Assembly (NCBI RefSeq): GCF_035046485.1
Contig: NC_085137.1
Location: 134,544,703-134,608,702, forward strand
Reading direction: 5' to 3'
From: Aedes albopictus
Taxonomy: Eukaryota; Arthropoda; Insecta; Diptera; Culicidae
DNA: 64,000 bases
Shown: one piece after another, positions 1 to 10,689 of the stretch
Position numbering within the stretch: the first letter of the stretch is position 1
Layout: each line of letters opens with the position of its first letter
The notes under the pieces: generated by a model
Databases searched by the model: none
Seen by the model: the letters and a program-made list of their open reading frames with translations, nothing else
What the model was told of the DNA's origin: nothing
Program-made: the position numbers and the translations under genes

Positions 1-168
1 GTTAGGCAACATTCTTACGTTTGCGTTTTCCCTCTCGATGCAACAACAACAACGAGCAACAAGCAACAGCAACCTGCATTCCAGGTGCGCATCGATGCAA
101 CCGATGCGATGATCGAACGCACGCAGGCGCAGCTGCAATCGAAAATTGAATTCAAACAGGTGGAATGA
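1..168 (+). CDS. Probable C-terminal coding exon of an unidentified host gene (partial at window edge)
   Basis: Frame 1 is open from the first base to a TGA at 166-168, giving about 55 codons. The middle is a CAA/AAC-rich stretch reading as Thr, Asn and Gln. The last 27 residues look like a charged, possibly helical tail (RIDATDAMIERTQAQLQ, ending in KQVE). A splice acceptor could lie inside the CAACAACAAC region, so the true exon may start within the first 60 bases. A polyadenylation hexamer follows 127 bases after the stop, as expected for a terminal exon. The stretch lies outside the foldback element that begins at 378 and resembles no repeat in the window. I do not recognise the protein. 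Chance openness over 55 codons cannot be excluded. Confidence 0.4.
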   Translation, partial: VRQHSYVCVFPLDATTTTSNKQQQPAFQVRIDATDAMIERTQAQLQSKIEFKQVE

Positions 169-294
169 AGTGCGTACAGTAGTACTCAAAGTGATCGTAA
201 GCCAAACTGATTCGAACTTTAAGTTTTTTTTTTCCTAGTTTATCTGTTCTGCTTAATTTTCTAAAACGATAAGTAGAGGTTTGTTGTAACTTAA

Positions 295-300
295 AATAAA
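295..300 (+). promoter_or_regulatory. AATAAA polyadenylation signal
   Basis: Canonical AATAAA, 127 bases after the TGA of the putative terminal exon at 1-168. An AT-rich stretch follows. The spacing fits a short mosquito 3' UTR, but the hexamer is also common by chance in AT-rich DNA. Confidence 0.35.
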
Positions 301-789
301 TTAATACACATATTGGAATATCAAGCTAAAACATGGACTGAAAAATGTAGCTTGATTGACAAATAACTTTTGAGAACTACAGTCTAGACTCCTACTACAC
401 GGTTGGTTCGGGGGTGCAGTAGGAATCCGTGTTGTGGGAATCACAGAACTTATGGAATTTCGCCTAATTGGGGGTGTGAGCGAATATCTTAGGCGTATTA
501 CAAGATAGCACCATACTTTCTTTGGCAAAGTTGTAGTACTAGAATAGATCTACCACACAATGCCAACTATCATCCAATTAGTTGGCAATTTGGCCGAAAG
601 AGGCGCTATGTAGAAGTGGTTGCTATGTACACTCGCCAGTAGAAGCACTCATAAGTTATCACATGCGATATCTCTAGATCTACTTTATTTGGAATAATGC
701 TGTCTTCGGCAAAGTTGTACAGTAGGTCAACAACTATCTGGCGATTTAATAATTAGTTGGTTATTTCGCCGCTAGGTGGCGCTAGTTGT

Positions 790-2310
790 CATGCAAAGCT
801 TCAAACTCCGCTATCTCGAGATCCAGAGCAGATAGAAAAGTGCCGTCTTCGGCAAAGTTCTTCAGGAAGTTAAGAGCAATCTGGTGGTTCAACAATTAGT
901 TGGTGATTTTGCCGCTAGGTGGCTCTAGTTGTCATGCAAAGCTTCAAACTCCGCTATCTCGAGATCCAGAGCAGATAGAAAAGTGCCGTCTTCGGCAAAG
1001 TTCTTCAGGAAGTCAAGAGCAATCTAGTGGTTCAACAATTAGTTGGTGACTTCGTCGCTAGGTGGCGGTAGTTGTCAAGCAAAGCTTCAATTTCCGCCAT
1101 CTCGAGATCCAGAGCAGATAGAAAAGTGCCGTCTTCGGCAAAGTTCTTCAGGAAGTCAAGAGCAATCTGGTGGTTCGACAATTAGTTGGTGATTTCGCCG
1201 CTTGGTGGCGCTAGTTGTCAAGTAAAGCTTCAAACTCCGCTATCTCGAGATCCAGAGCAGATAGAAAAGTGCCGTCTTCAGCAAAGTTCTTCAGGAAGTC
1301 AAGAGCAATCTGGTGGTTCAACAATTAGTTGGTGACTTCGTCGCTAGGTGGCGGTAGTTGTCAAGCAAAGCTTCAAACTCCGCCATCTCGAGATCCAGAG
1401 CAGATAGAAAAGTGCCGTCTTCGGCAAAGTTCTTCAGGAAGTCAAGAGCAATCTGGTGGTTCAACAATTAGTTGATGATTTCGCCGCTTCAAACTCCGCT
1501 ATCTCGAGATCCAGAGCAGATAGAAAAGCGCCGTCTTCGGCAAAGTTCTTCAGGAAGTCAAGAGCAATCTGGTGGTTCAACAATTAGTTGGTGATTTTTC
1601 CGCTAGGTGGCTCTAGTTGTCAAGCAAAGCTTCAAACTCCGCTATCTCGAGATCCAGAGCAGATAGAAAAGTGCCGTCTTCGGCAAAGTTCTTCAGGAAG
1701 TCAAGAGCAATCTGGTGGTTCAACAATTAGTTGGTGATTTCGCCGCTTCAAACTCCGCTATCTCGAGATCCAGAGCAGAGAGAAAAGCGCCGTCTTCGGC
1801 AAAGTTCTTCAGGAAGTCAAGAGCAATCTGGTGGTTCAACAATTAGTGGGTGATTTCGCCGCTTGGTGGCGCTAGTTGTCAAGTAATGCTTCAAACTCCA
1901 CTATCTCGAGATCCAGAGCAGATAGAAAAGTACCGTCTTCGGCAAAGTTCTTCAGGAAGTCAAGAACAACCTGGTGGCTCAACAATTAGTTAGTGATTTC
2001 GTCGCTTGATGGCCCTAATTATCAAGTAAAATTTTAAACGTCTCAAGCTCGGGATCCAGAGCAGATAGAAAAGTGCCGTCTTCGGCAAAGTTCTTCAGAA
2101 AGTCAAAAGCAATCTGGTGGTTCAACAATTAGTGGGTAATTTCGCCGCTTCAAACTCCGCTATCTCGAGATCCAGAGCAGATAGAAAAGTGCCGTCTTCG
2201 GCAAAGTTCTTCAGGAAGTCAAGAGCAATCTGGTGATTTAATAATTAGTTGGTGATTTCGCCGGTAGGTGGCGCTAGTTGTGAAGTAAAATTTTAAACTT
2301 GTCTAGCTCG
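790..2310 (+). repeat. Left-arm tandem array, 143-bp unit (about 11 copies)
   Basis: The landmark GATCCAGAGCAGATAG starts at 820, 963, 1106, 1249, 1392, 1508, 1651, 1767, 1910, 2053 and 2169. Steps are therefore 143 bp, with three 116-bp steps caused by the same 27-bp loss (the stretch containing GGTGGCGCTAGTTGTCA). Recurrence of the same deletion variant points to array growth by unequal exchange or replication slippage. Each unit includes CGTCTTCGGCAAAGTTCTTC. Confidence 0.92.
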
Positions 2311-2334
2311 CTAGATTAATAGGAACCTTCCTTC

Positions 2335-3085
2335 GTGGATTCTTTCAGATTTTTTCCGGCGACCCTAAAAAATCCCTCCAAAAATTATTTAAGGAGTTCG
2401 TATAGAATTCCCTTCAGGAATTATTTCTTGACATTTCTCCAGGAATATCTCAAGAATATCTCTTCTTGGAACTACTGCACAACATTCTCCAGTTTTCCAG
2501 AATATTTCCGATTAATTGTTTTAAAGGATTCCTTCAGAAACTTCTTAATGATTTTATTCAGAAATTCTTCAAGGATGTTCTTTAAAATGCCTGCAGCTAA
2601 TTTCTCAGAAACCAATCCAGGATTTTTTCCGTATTTTTTCCAAAAATTTCTCATGAAATTCTTCCAGAAATTCCTCCAAAGCCATTTCAGTAGTTTTTGT
2701 AGTGAATATCAGGAATTCCCCCAAAGCATTTTTCAGAAATTCCTCAATGAAATTAAATCTCATCAGGAATTTAATCAGAGATTTTTTCAATGAAATTAAA
2801 TCTTATCAGGAAATTTTTGGACATTTCTTTAGAAATTCTTTCAGATAGCCCTCCAAAAATAATTCCTACATGTTTATGTAATTCTATCGACTGCTTCTGT
2901 AAATATCTGTGGAGTAATATCTCAAAGAATTCCCGGAAGAATCTCCAAAGGAATCCCAGAACATATTTCTGAAAGAACCGCAAGAGGCATTTCAAAGAAA
3001 AACCTTCTAGGCATTTCTTTGGTAACCCCTGACGATATTTTCTAAGGGACTCCTTGGAAGAAAGTCATGGAAAAATGTTTGAGGT
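2335..3085. repeat. Degenerate AATTCC/GGAATT-rich block inside the foldback core
   Basis: Short, imperfect repetitions of ATTCCTC, AGAAATTC and CAGGAATT run through this stretch. The apparent 152-codon open frame here (Phe- and Ser-rich) and its antisense shadows come from this low-complexity composition. The motif resembles the larger arrays at 9.1-10.4 and 10.7-16.1 kb, though no clean period is visible. Confidence 0.6.
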
Positions 3086-3100
3086 AATCTCTTACTGATA

Positions 3101-3223
3101 TTAACCCTCCAGCGTGCGCGTTGTTGTAAAAAATACAACAGCACCAAAAAACCTCGCTCGTTGTATTCAATGTGCGCATGGTGCAGTTTTAGTTGCTTGA
3201 TGGCGCGTGTCTTGGAAGGTTAA
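3101..3223. mobile_element. TTAA-flanked MITE, 123 bp
   Basis: Begins TTAACCCTCCA and ends with the imperfect inverse TGGAAGGTTAA, so TTAA is the likely duplicated target. The interior has CAACA and TGTATT motifs and no coding. The terminal TTAACC(C/T)TCC is shared with elements at 54669-54759 and, more loosely, 35590-36465. Confidence 0.6.
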
Positions 3224-4333
3224 TGAAAGATCCTTTAACTACTGAAGGAGTCTTAAATGATATTTCAAATTAAATTCTTTAGAAGGCTTTAGATGAAATC
3301 CATAGAGGAATTTCTGAAAAAATCCTTGGAGAAATTTTTGAATAAATTATTTATCTAATTCCTGAAGATTATGTGAAAGAATCAGGCGTGGCGCAAATTT
3401 ATCGCACAGAACGTAAGCAATTTAATGACGTAAATTTATAGATCATAAGACTTATTAATACATACGTCATTCATGTAAAATTGAATTCAATGTGACGTAA
3501 ACAATTTGTGAATCGTGCATCATTACGTTAAATATGGCGAAAAAGTCAGTTAAATGTAAAAGAAAATAACGTCACTTGAGCATTTATGGAAAATTTATGG
3601 AGGAACTTAAAACACCTCTAAAAAATATTCGAATATTTTTTTAAGAATCCTTTGCGAAATTTTTGCAAGAATGTTGGACTTTTAAGTTTCTAAAAATAAA
3701 ACCCTGTTAGAATGTCAGGAACCCATGGATGGTTTTCTGAAAAAAATCCCTGGAGAAATTTCTTAAATAATCTATGAGCTTCTCAAGCATAGAGTTGTTT
3801 TAGAAGAATTTGTGATGAAATTTCTGGAGGGTACTGTACAGGAATTTCTGAAGATTGCATGGAATTCATTCGTAAATTGTCATAAAAATCTTCCAAGAGA
3901 TAAACAAAGGATATGTAGGAGGATGTGTTTGTGAACCAAATTAGATGACTGCTAAGATTTTTTTTTATAATTAGTTATGGATTACAAAAGAGACTCGCGT
4001 AGTATTTGAAATTGAATAAGTGAGGATCTTCAAAGTGTTGCTGTAAGAAATTACTAAAGTAAATCAAATGAAGATGTTACAAAAGATATACCTACTAGAA
4101 GAATTCCAGAAACATACATCTAATATGCAGAAGAAAAAACAATAGAAATTTTTTTAAAATTGCTATCAGGTTTAAATAGGTGGTTCGTAAAGTGTTGGCG
4201 AGAAAAAATCTTTGTCGTTTTCTCATCGGCATGGGAAATTTGGGTCGGCGGCATGGAAAAATATGAACAGCGGCGCGCCGGGTCAATTTAACTGGAGGCG
4301 GCAGCGTGGAAAAATCGTCGACGACGGCGGCGC
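3224..4333. other. Foldback core without recognised genes
   Basis: AT-rich DNA with scattered GAAATTTCTGG-like pieces up to about 3900. Between about 4190 and 4320 there is a GC-richer part with repeated GGCGGC and CATGGAAAAAT. No supported coding or RNA gene seen. Confidence 0.5.
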
Positions 4334-4656
4334 GCACGTCTAGTGGTAAGAATCCACAGGTGACCCCTAATTCATGGTGTTATGCGGCTTTATGCTTACC
4401 GTGCCAAGAAATGAATGGTAGGGGGTCACCTGATAAAAACCTAACGGCAAACGGAGCCTGTGGAGAATTAGGGCGTCCTCCACAGTATTACGCCCTTACT
4501 GCACTAACCGGAGCAATGGTGTAGTGGACCTTGCGTTTCTCCGAGATAATCAGTTGCCCTTCTTAAGTTTCAAATTTGAGGCTAAATAAGGGCGGGATTA
4601 TTCTAATGTTGTAAATTATTTTACATTACTATGTATATGGTTTCGCTTAATGCGTT
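4334..4656 (+). mobile_element. 5'-end fragment of a LOA/Lian-like non-LTR element
   Basis: Collinear with 62191-62520, the 5' untranslated region of the element at the right edge of the window. Shared landmarks include GGTAAGAATCCAC, GGTGACCCCTAATTCATGG, TTATGCTTACCGTGCC, GCACTAACCGGAGCAATGG/GCGCTAACCGGAGCAATGG and AAGGGCGGGATTAT. Homology stops about where the right arm of the foldback begins, with no coding sequence retained. A 5'-only fragment is unusual for target-primed retroposition, which normally loses 5' ends, so later deletion or capture by the foldback is likely. Confidence 0.8.
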
Positions 4657-4671
4657 TTTCAATTGAGTTTG

Positions 4672-6260
4672 CAGCTTTACTTGACAACTAGCGCCACCAA
4701 GCGGCAAAAGCACCAACTAATTGTTGAACCACCAGATAGCTCTTGACTTCCTGAAGAACTTTGCCGAAGACGGCACTTTTCTATCTGCTCTGGATCTCGA
4801 GATAGCGGTGTTTGAAGCTTTACTTGACAACTAGGGCCACCTAGCGGTGAAATCATCAACTAATTGTTGAACCAACAGATTGCTCTTGACTTCCTGAAGA
4901 ACTTTGACGAAGACGGCACTTTTCTATCTGCTCTGAATCTCGAGATAGCGGAATTTGAAGCTTTACTTGACAACTAGCGCCACCTAGCGGCGAAATCACC
5001 AACTAATTGATGAACCACCAGGTTGCTCTTGACTTCCTGAAGAACTTTGCCGAAGACGGCCCTCTTCTATCTGCTCTGGATCTCGAGCTAGAGATGTTTA
5101 AAATTTTACTTCACGACTAGCGCCACCTAGCGGCGAAATCACCAACTAATTGTTAAACCACCAGATTGCTCTTGACATCCTGAAGAACTTTGCCGAAGAC
5201 GGCACTTTTCTATCTGCTCTGGATCTCGAGATAGCGGAGCTTGAAGCTTTACTTGACAACTAGCGCCACCTAGCGGCGAAATCACGAACTAATTGTTGAA
5301 CGACCAGATTGCTCTTGACTTCTTGAAGAACTTTGCCGAAGACGACACTTTTCTATCTGCTCTGGATCTCGAGATAGCGGTGTTTGAAGCTTTACTTGAC
5401 AACTAGCGCCACCTAGCGGCGAAATCACCAACTAATTGTTAAACCACCAGATTGCTCTTGACATCCTGAAGAACTTTGCCGAAGACGGCACTTTTCTATC
5501 TGCTCTGGATCTCGAGATAGCGGAGCTTGAAGCTTTACTTGACAACTAGCGCCACCTAGCGGCGAAGTCACCAACTAATTGTTGAACCACCAGATTGCTC
5601 TTGACTTCCTGAAGAACTTTGCCGAAGACGGCACTTTTCTATCTGCTCTGGATCTCGAAATAGCGGAGTTAGAAGCTTTACTTGACAACTAGCGCCACCT
5701 AGCGGTAAAATCACCAATTAATTGTTGTGCTACTATATTGCTCTTGACTTCATAAAGAACTTTGCCGAAGACGACATTTTTCTATCTACTCTGGATATCG
5801 AGATGGCGGAGTTTGCACATTTATTTGACAACTACCGCCACCTAGCGGCGAAGTCACCAACTAATTGTTGAACCACCAGATTACTCTTAACTTCCTGAAG
5901 AACTTTGCCGAAGACGGCACTTTTCTATCTGCTCTGGATCTCGAGATAGCGGAGTTTGAAGCTTTACTTGACAACTAGCGCCACCTAGCGGCAAAATCAC
6001 CAACTAATTGTTGAACCACCAGATTGCTCTTGACTTCCTGAAGAACTTTGCCGAAGACGGCACTTTTCTATCTGCTCTGGATCTCGAGATAGCGGAGTTT
6101 GAAGCTTTGCATGACAACTAGAGCCACCTAGCGGCAAAATCACCAACTAATTGTTGAACCACCAGATTGCTCTTGACTTCCTGAAGAACTTTGCCGAAGA
6201 CGGCACTTTTCTATCTGCTCTGGATCTCGAGATAGCGGATTTTGAAGCTTTGCATGACAA
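4672..6260 (-). repeat. Right-arm tandem array, same 143-bp unit inverted
   Basis: These are reverse complements of the left-arm units, again spaced 143 bp (the GGATCTCGAG landmark falls near 4792, 4935, 5078 and 5221 and continues to about 6228). Single-base differences between units show the two arms have diverged somewhat, but a transcript across the element could still form a very long hairpin. Confidence 0.92.
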
Positions 6261-6693
6261 CTACCGCCACCTAGCGGCGAAATAACCAACTAATTATTAA
6301 ATCGCCAGATAGTTGTTGACCTACTGTACAACTTTGCCGAAGACAGCATTATTCCAAATAAAGTAGATCTAGAGATATCGCATGTGATAACTTATGAGTG
6401 CTTCTACTGGCGAGTGTACATAGAAACCACTTCTACATAGCGCCTCTATCGGCCAAATTGCCAACTAATTGGATGATAGTTGGCATTGTGTGGTAGATCT
6501 ATTCTAGTACTACAACTTTGCCAAAGAAAGTATGGTGCTATCTTGTAATACGCCTAAGATATTCGCTCACACCCCCAATTAGGCGAAATCCCATAAGCTC
6601 TGTGATTCCCACAACACGGACGGCCGTGTAATAGGAATCCGTGTAATAGGTGACCGTGTAGACGGAAGCCGTGTAGTAGGAGTCTAGACTGTA

Positions 6694-7523
6694 CTGTTAA
6701 AGATTAATGAAAGAATAACACTTTTATGGGATTTCCTCGGAAACCACCGATGTTGAAAATCCGACCAACAACAACGCAATCGGATGAAGAAGAGCCGTAA
6801 AAAGGGTTCCCCACGCATTTTCGACTTCCGCGATGATGGACGTCGACGATCGGCCAGACGAACGGCAATGGAACGCGAACGGTGCGTAACTTTTAATAAC
6901 TGGTCGGCATCATCTCTCTTCTAAAATACCAAGCTGCTGGATGGTCGGAGTCTCGGAAAGTAAGAGCCCATCTCCTTCGATTTAAACAGTCATTACGCGG
7001 CGAACCTTCCTTGTAATGATGATGGCGCGGTGATCTTCGTTTTCGTTAGTTCAGCAGAAGCTTGGAGGGCGCTGCGTGGCTAGAATTTTGGAAGCTAATC
7101 GTGCAATCGAAATTTGTTCCCCCTCGGAAGCAACGCGTTTCCCCCAGCCCCAGCCAATCTAGAATGGTGGAATGTTGATGGACTCTCGGTAAAGCGCGGC
7201 CCCTAAAAGTGTATGAATGAAACATTGTTCCATTAGCGTGACTAGGTATTTATGTTATTTCAAACCCTTTGCAATATTTGAAAAATTGAGCTTCAGTTGA
7301 TTCAGCATTGGTGAAATGACTACTTCTTACGCGGGATGCTAAGGCTGAAATAGAAAAGGCTGAATGCACAAAAAGCTGAACACGAGAGGCTGAAACTATA
7401 GAATAGGCTGGAAATTTATTAGAGCATGAACCCAAGTAACCAAAAAAGCTTCCCTTGACAAGATATACTTTCAAGTTCCGCAAATAGATAAGGTTCTAAA
7501 TGAAACTATCTGGGTATTTAATA
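6694..7523. other. Non-repetitive stretch, no supported gene
   Basis: Normal-complexity DNA right of the foldback, with CAACAACAAC, GATGATGGACGTCGACGAT and other mixed sequence. No open frame with convincing start and splice context. At 7335-7415 a short motif, (A)GGCTGAA(A), recurs about five times. Confidence 0.5.
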
Positions 7524-7525
7524 TA

Positions 7526-7738
7526 GGGTCTGGGACCATTTGGGCAGGAGCACCTATTTTGGGCACTTGCTGCTATAACTCAGTCAATTTCAAACCGATT
7601 GACTTGAATTTTAAAACATGGCTAGCTACTGTGCCTAGCTGATCGTGTCTCAAAAATCAAGCCAATCGGCTCAAAATTTTCTGAGTTATAGCAGCAAGTG
7701 CCCAAAATAGGTGCTCCTGCCCAAATGGTCCCAGACCC
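7526..7738. mobile_element. TA-flanked MITE, 213 bp, near-perfect 60-bp inverted ends
   Basis: Starts GGGTCTGGGACCATTTGG and ends with the exact inverse; the match continues through GCTATAACTCAG, about 60 bp per arm. TA flanks both sides (7524-7525, 7739-7740), the Tc1/mariner-type target. A diverged relative lies at 33630-33771. Confidence 0.88.
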
Positions 7739-7829
7739 TACTAAATTAGATAAAAAAAATTCCATTCTTTTCGAAGACTGTGTATGTTTATTTGACAAAT
7801 TGAGAGATAAATTAGTACAAAAATTACCG

Positions 7830-7905
7830 ATTGTTTTGGTGGGATTCGAACCCACGGCTTCGTATCGCTGGTCTGGCGTTTTAGCCAACTAAGCCACAGA
7901 GCAAG
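7830..7905 (-). repeat. tRNA-like SINE head or tRNA pseudogene
   Basis: On the minus strand an A-box-like TGGCTTAGTTGG and an intact B box, GGTTCGAATCCC, are spaced as in a tRNA. The T arm GTGGG/CCCAC is perfect. The presumed acceptor strands TGCTCTG and CAAAACA pair at only 5 of 7 positions, and the anticodon arm does not pair. It is therefore not scored as a functional tRNA. The downstream part on the minus strand runs toward the MITE at 7738. Confidence 0.5.
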
Positions 7906-8096
7906 TTACGATTATGCCTAATAGAACGTCAAACTGGGAACACCACTCCAAGCAGGTTAGTTTTTCATAACTTTATTTCTCTTTCAGCTTAGATATCAAT
8001 CTTCCACACGCGCATGGCTGTGCCTTCGAAAAGATGAGCGCAAAAATCTGTATTTCATATAAAACGAAATCTTTATGGATGCTCAAAAACTGTATA

Positions 8097-8925
8097 CAGG
8101 GGATGGCCAAAATGTTTGGGATAGGCAACTTTTTTTCTCTCACAAAAAAGTTCAACATGCTATAACTTTTTATAGAGCGCATCAAAAAATCTCAAATTTG
8201 GACTGTTTGTCAACCTATTATATGTGCATCATTGGTACAAATTTGGGCTCGACTGATAAATCTTTCGCAAAGTTAGAACCGTTCGGGTAAAACACTATTT
8301 TTCAGACAACTCATTTTTGAGCTGTCATATCTCGGACACCAGTGAACCGAATTGAATGAAATTTTGAACGTACACTAACAATATGTAAATGCTTCACAAA
8401 CTATTAAAACATAGGTACTTTTTAAACATTCAAACAAAGTTATCATGGATTGACACTTTTTGGGTTTTTCTCGAAAAATCGTATTTTTTTCACATCAATG
8501 TCAATAAATTTTAATGTTGATATCCAAAGAATTTCCACTTCTGTTCTCAAATTATCTCTAATCAGATATATTAGAGCCTATTTAGATTGAAGGAAGAACA
8601 CATTTAATAATTTTTGTGTGGTATTGTAAATTTGAATTATTTTCCTCTATATGGGTAAAAATTTCAACCCGGTATAACTTAATTCGCCGTGAGAAAATAT
8701 AACATTTTATAACGTCGTATTAAGTATTAATATATTGTTGATAAACGTTAAAAAATTCATTCAATTTGGTTCACTGGTTTCCGAGATATGACAGTACAAA
8801 AATGTGTTGACAAACAGTCAAAATTTGAGATTTTTTGATGCACTCTATGAAAAGTTACAGCATGTTGATTTTTTTTTTGTGGGAGAAAAAAAGTTGCCTA
8901 TCCCAAACATTTTGGCCATCCCCTG
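8097..8925. mobile_element. TA-flanked MITE, 829 bp, about 200-bp inverted arms
   Basis: Ends CAGGGGATGGCCAAAATG and its inverse, flanked by TA (8095-8096, 8926-8927). The arms continue through GATAGGCAACTTTTTT, AAGTTCAACATGCT and CAAAAAATCTCAAATTT. AT-rich core, no transposase. Half of a related copy lies at 61673-62000. Confidence 0.88.
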
Positions 8926-9064
8926 TATATGGCATCTCTTGTCCTTAATATCTTTTTAAGTTCTGTTCTAGCACAACTTTTATACAATCCGCATTTATAT
9001 ATCTAGCTACGTGCATCAAAAAGCATATTTCTCTCTGTTTCTCTATTTTTCTCTTATTATCCCA

Positions 9065-10390
9065 TTCTCATTAGCAGTACCTCACGCTGGAGGAAGTTCT
9101 CCCTTAGAAATCCCGGAATAAATCCCTGAAAGTCACAAAAAAAACCGGAAGAAAATCCGTTCAGAATCGCTCATGGGATCAGGTATCAGAAGGTCGGCTC
9201 CAGAGGCACGTTATTCTATATTTGGGACATTTGTGCCCTTCTCTCATAGGATTCTCAAAGAAATCACGCAAGGAATTCCGGCTGGAAGCTCGGCAGGAAT
9301 CCTTGCAAGAATAATTGAAGCAGTTGTGGGTGGAGATCCCTTGAGGAATGTAAAAAAACGAGAATAATCTTTGAAGGGACAACAGCAAGAAGCCTGGCAT
9401 GAATACTTGAAAGACTCCCGCAAGATTCCCTGAAGGAATCTTTGCAGGAATACAAGGAGGAATCTCTTAAGCAATCCTAGCAGGAACCCCTGAAGGAAAG
9501 CTTTATTGAATCCCAAACCCACGTTTTTTTTTTTTTGAAGGAATTTTAGCAGTGATATCCCTGAAGGAATGGTGACTAGAACATTTGTTAGTTCAAGATT
9601 TTCTTAAGCAATCGCGGCAGAAATCGCTTAAGGAATCCCGGGAGGATTTCCGAAAGGTATTCTAAGAGTCCTATCTGGGAGAAATCTCGGGAGAAATCCG
9701 TGAAAAAAAAACGAGGAGAATCTTTCAAAGAATACCAGCAGGGCAAGGTTGCGACCATTCATTTGCAAAGATTTACATCCATTTGCTATAATCTCAGTTC
9801 AGAAGCTTGCTATCGAAAAACAATGTATGGATGAATTTAACCTTGTAGTTTTATCTGAAAGTTTGCCAAATAACATTGGGGTCGCACACGCATACCAAAG
9901 TTGTGAGCGAGCTGTGAAGGCAACTTTCCACAGCGTGAATGAAATTTACATTCACCGCGTGGAGAGTTGCCTTCACAGCTCGCTCACGACTTTGGTATAC
10001 GTTTGCGACCCCAATATTATTCGGCAAACTTTCAGATAAAACTACAAGGTTAAATTCATCCATACATTGTTTTTCGATAGCAAGCTTCTGAACTGAGATA
10101 ATAGCAAATGAATGTAAATCTTTGCAAATGAATGGTCGCAACCTTGCAGCAGGGATCCCAGTGCGTATACCTGAAAGAATTACACAAGGATTCTCTGAAT
10201 ATGATAGAAATGTTTGAAAGAATACCAGTAGGAATCTGTGAAGTGATGCCAGCAGGAATCCCTGATGAAATGCCAGCTAGAATTTCTGAAAGAAGTTCCT
10301 GCAGGAATTCTTAGAGGAATCATGGCAGGAATCTCGTATGAAAACTCAGCAGGAATTCCTGAAAGAACCGTAGAAGAAATCCCCCTTACC
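9065..10390. repeat. GGAATCC-rich degenerate repeat block
   Basis: Irregular repetition of GGAATCC(C/T)TGAA, GCAGGAAT and CAGGAATTCC, interrupted cleanly by the hAT MITE at 9744-10146. The open frames of 60-96 codons here are compositional. Unlike the 10.7-16.1 kb block it lies outside any visible terminal inverted repeats and keeps no strict period. Confidence 0.65.
9744..10146. mobile_element. hAT-type MITE, 403 bp, almost a full palindrome
   Basis: Termini CAAGGTTGCGACC and the inverse, flanked by the perfect 8-bp duplication CAGCAGGG (9736-9743, 10147-10154), the hAT signature. The two halves are inverted copies over most of their length (for example AACAATGTATGGATG and CATCCATACATTGTT), so each strand has a near-identical 96-codon open frame that is only a shadow of the symmetry. 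Interior begins CATTCATTTGCAAAGATTTA. Confidence 0.93.
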
Positions 10391-10689
10391 TTTTATCGTA
10401 CTTCCTTCCCTAATCCTTCACCATACGCTCTACACACTATCCTGCATTCTACCATCTGCCCAGCCTTCACCCTTTCACTGATCAAACCCGATCGATAGAT
10501 ACCCATACATGCAAGGGCGTAGCCAGCTTTTCGGCCAGGGGGGGGGCGAGCACCCTTACACTGAAAACCACTTTGCAGTAACAAGGAGTTCAAATACTTC
10601 ATCATTAAAAAAAATAAAAGTGAAGTATGAAATATGGGTGATTGACAGGAATGGTTCAATGGAAGAATCATATATGATTATAATCCTGA

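Larger units (their letters stand above)
378..6693. mobile_element. 6.3-kb foldback element with arms made of tandem repeats
   Basis: The left end reads TACAGTCTAGACTCCTAC and the right end is its exact reverse complement. The outer about 240 bp (378-620 against 6450-6693) and the long repeat arrays inside are also inverted copies of each other. The ends fit a TA target (TA at 378-379 and 6692-6693) with termini CAGTCTAGACT, as in Tc1/mariner-like MITEs; an ACT duplication (376-378, 6693-6695) is an alternative. No transposase frame is visible, so it is non-autonomous. The roughly 2.3-kb core (2331-4670) holds an ATTCC-rich block, a TTAA MITE and a 5'-end fragment of a LOA-type retrotransposon. 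Where flanking DNA is visible it appears non-repetitive. Confidence 0.85.

Noticed and set aside
820..2300. CRISPR-like array
   Set aside because: The repeats are 143-bp contiguous tandem units without short conserved repeats separated by unique spacers, in a eukaryotic genome.
7830..7905. Functional tRNA gene on the minus strand
   Set aside because: A and B boxes and the T arm are good, but the anticodon stem does not pair and the acceptor has two mismatches.
9749..10141. Two almost identical 96-codon frames on opposite strands
   Set aside because: They result from the palindromic structure of the hAT MITE.
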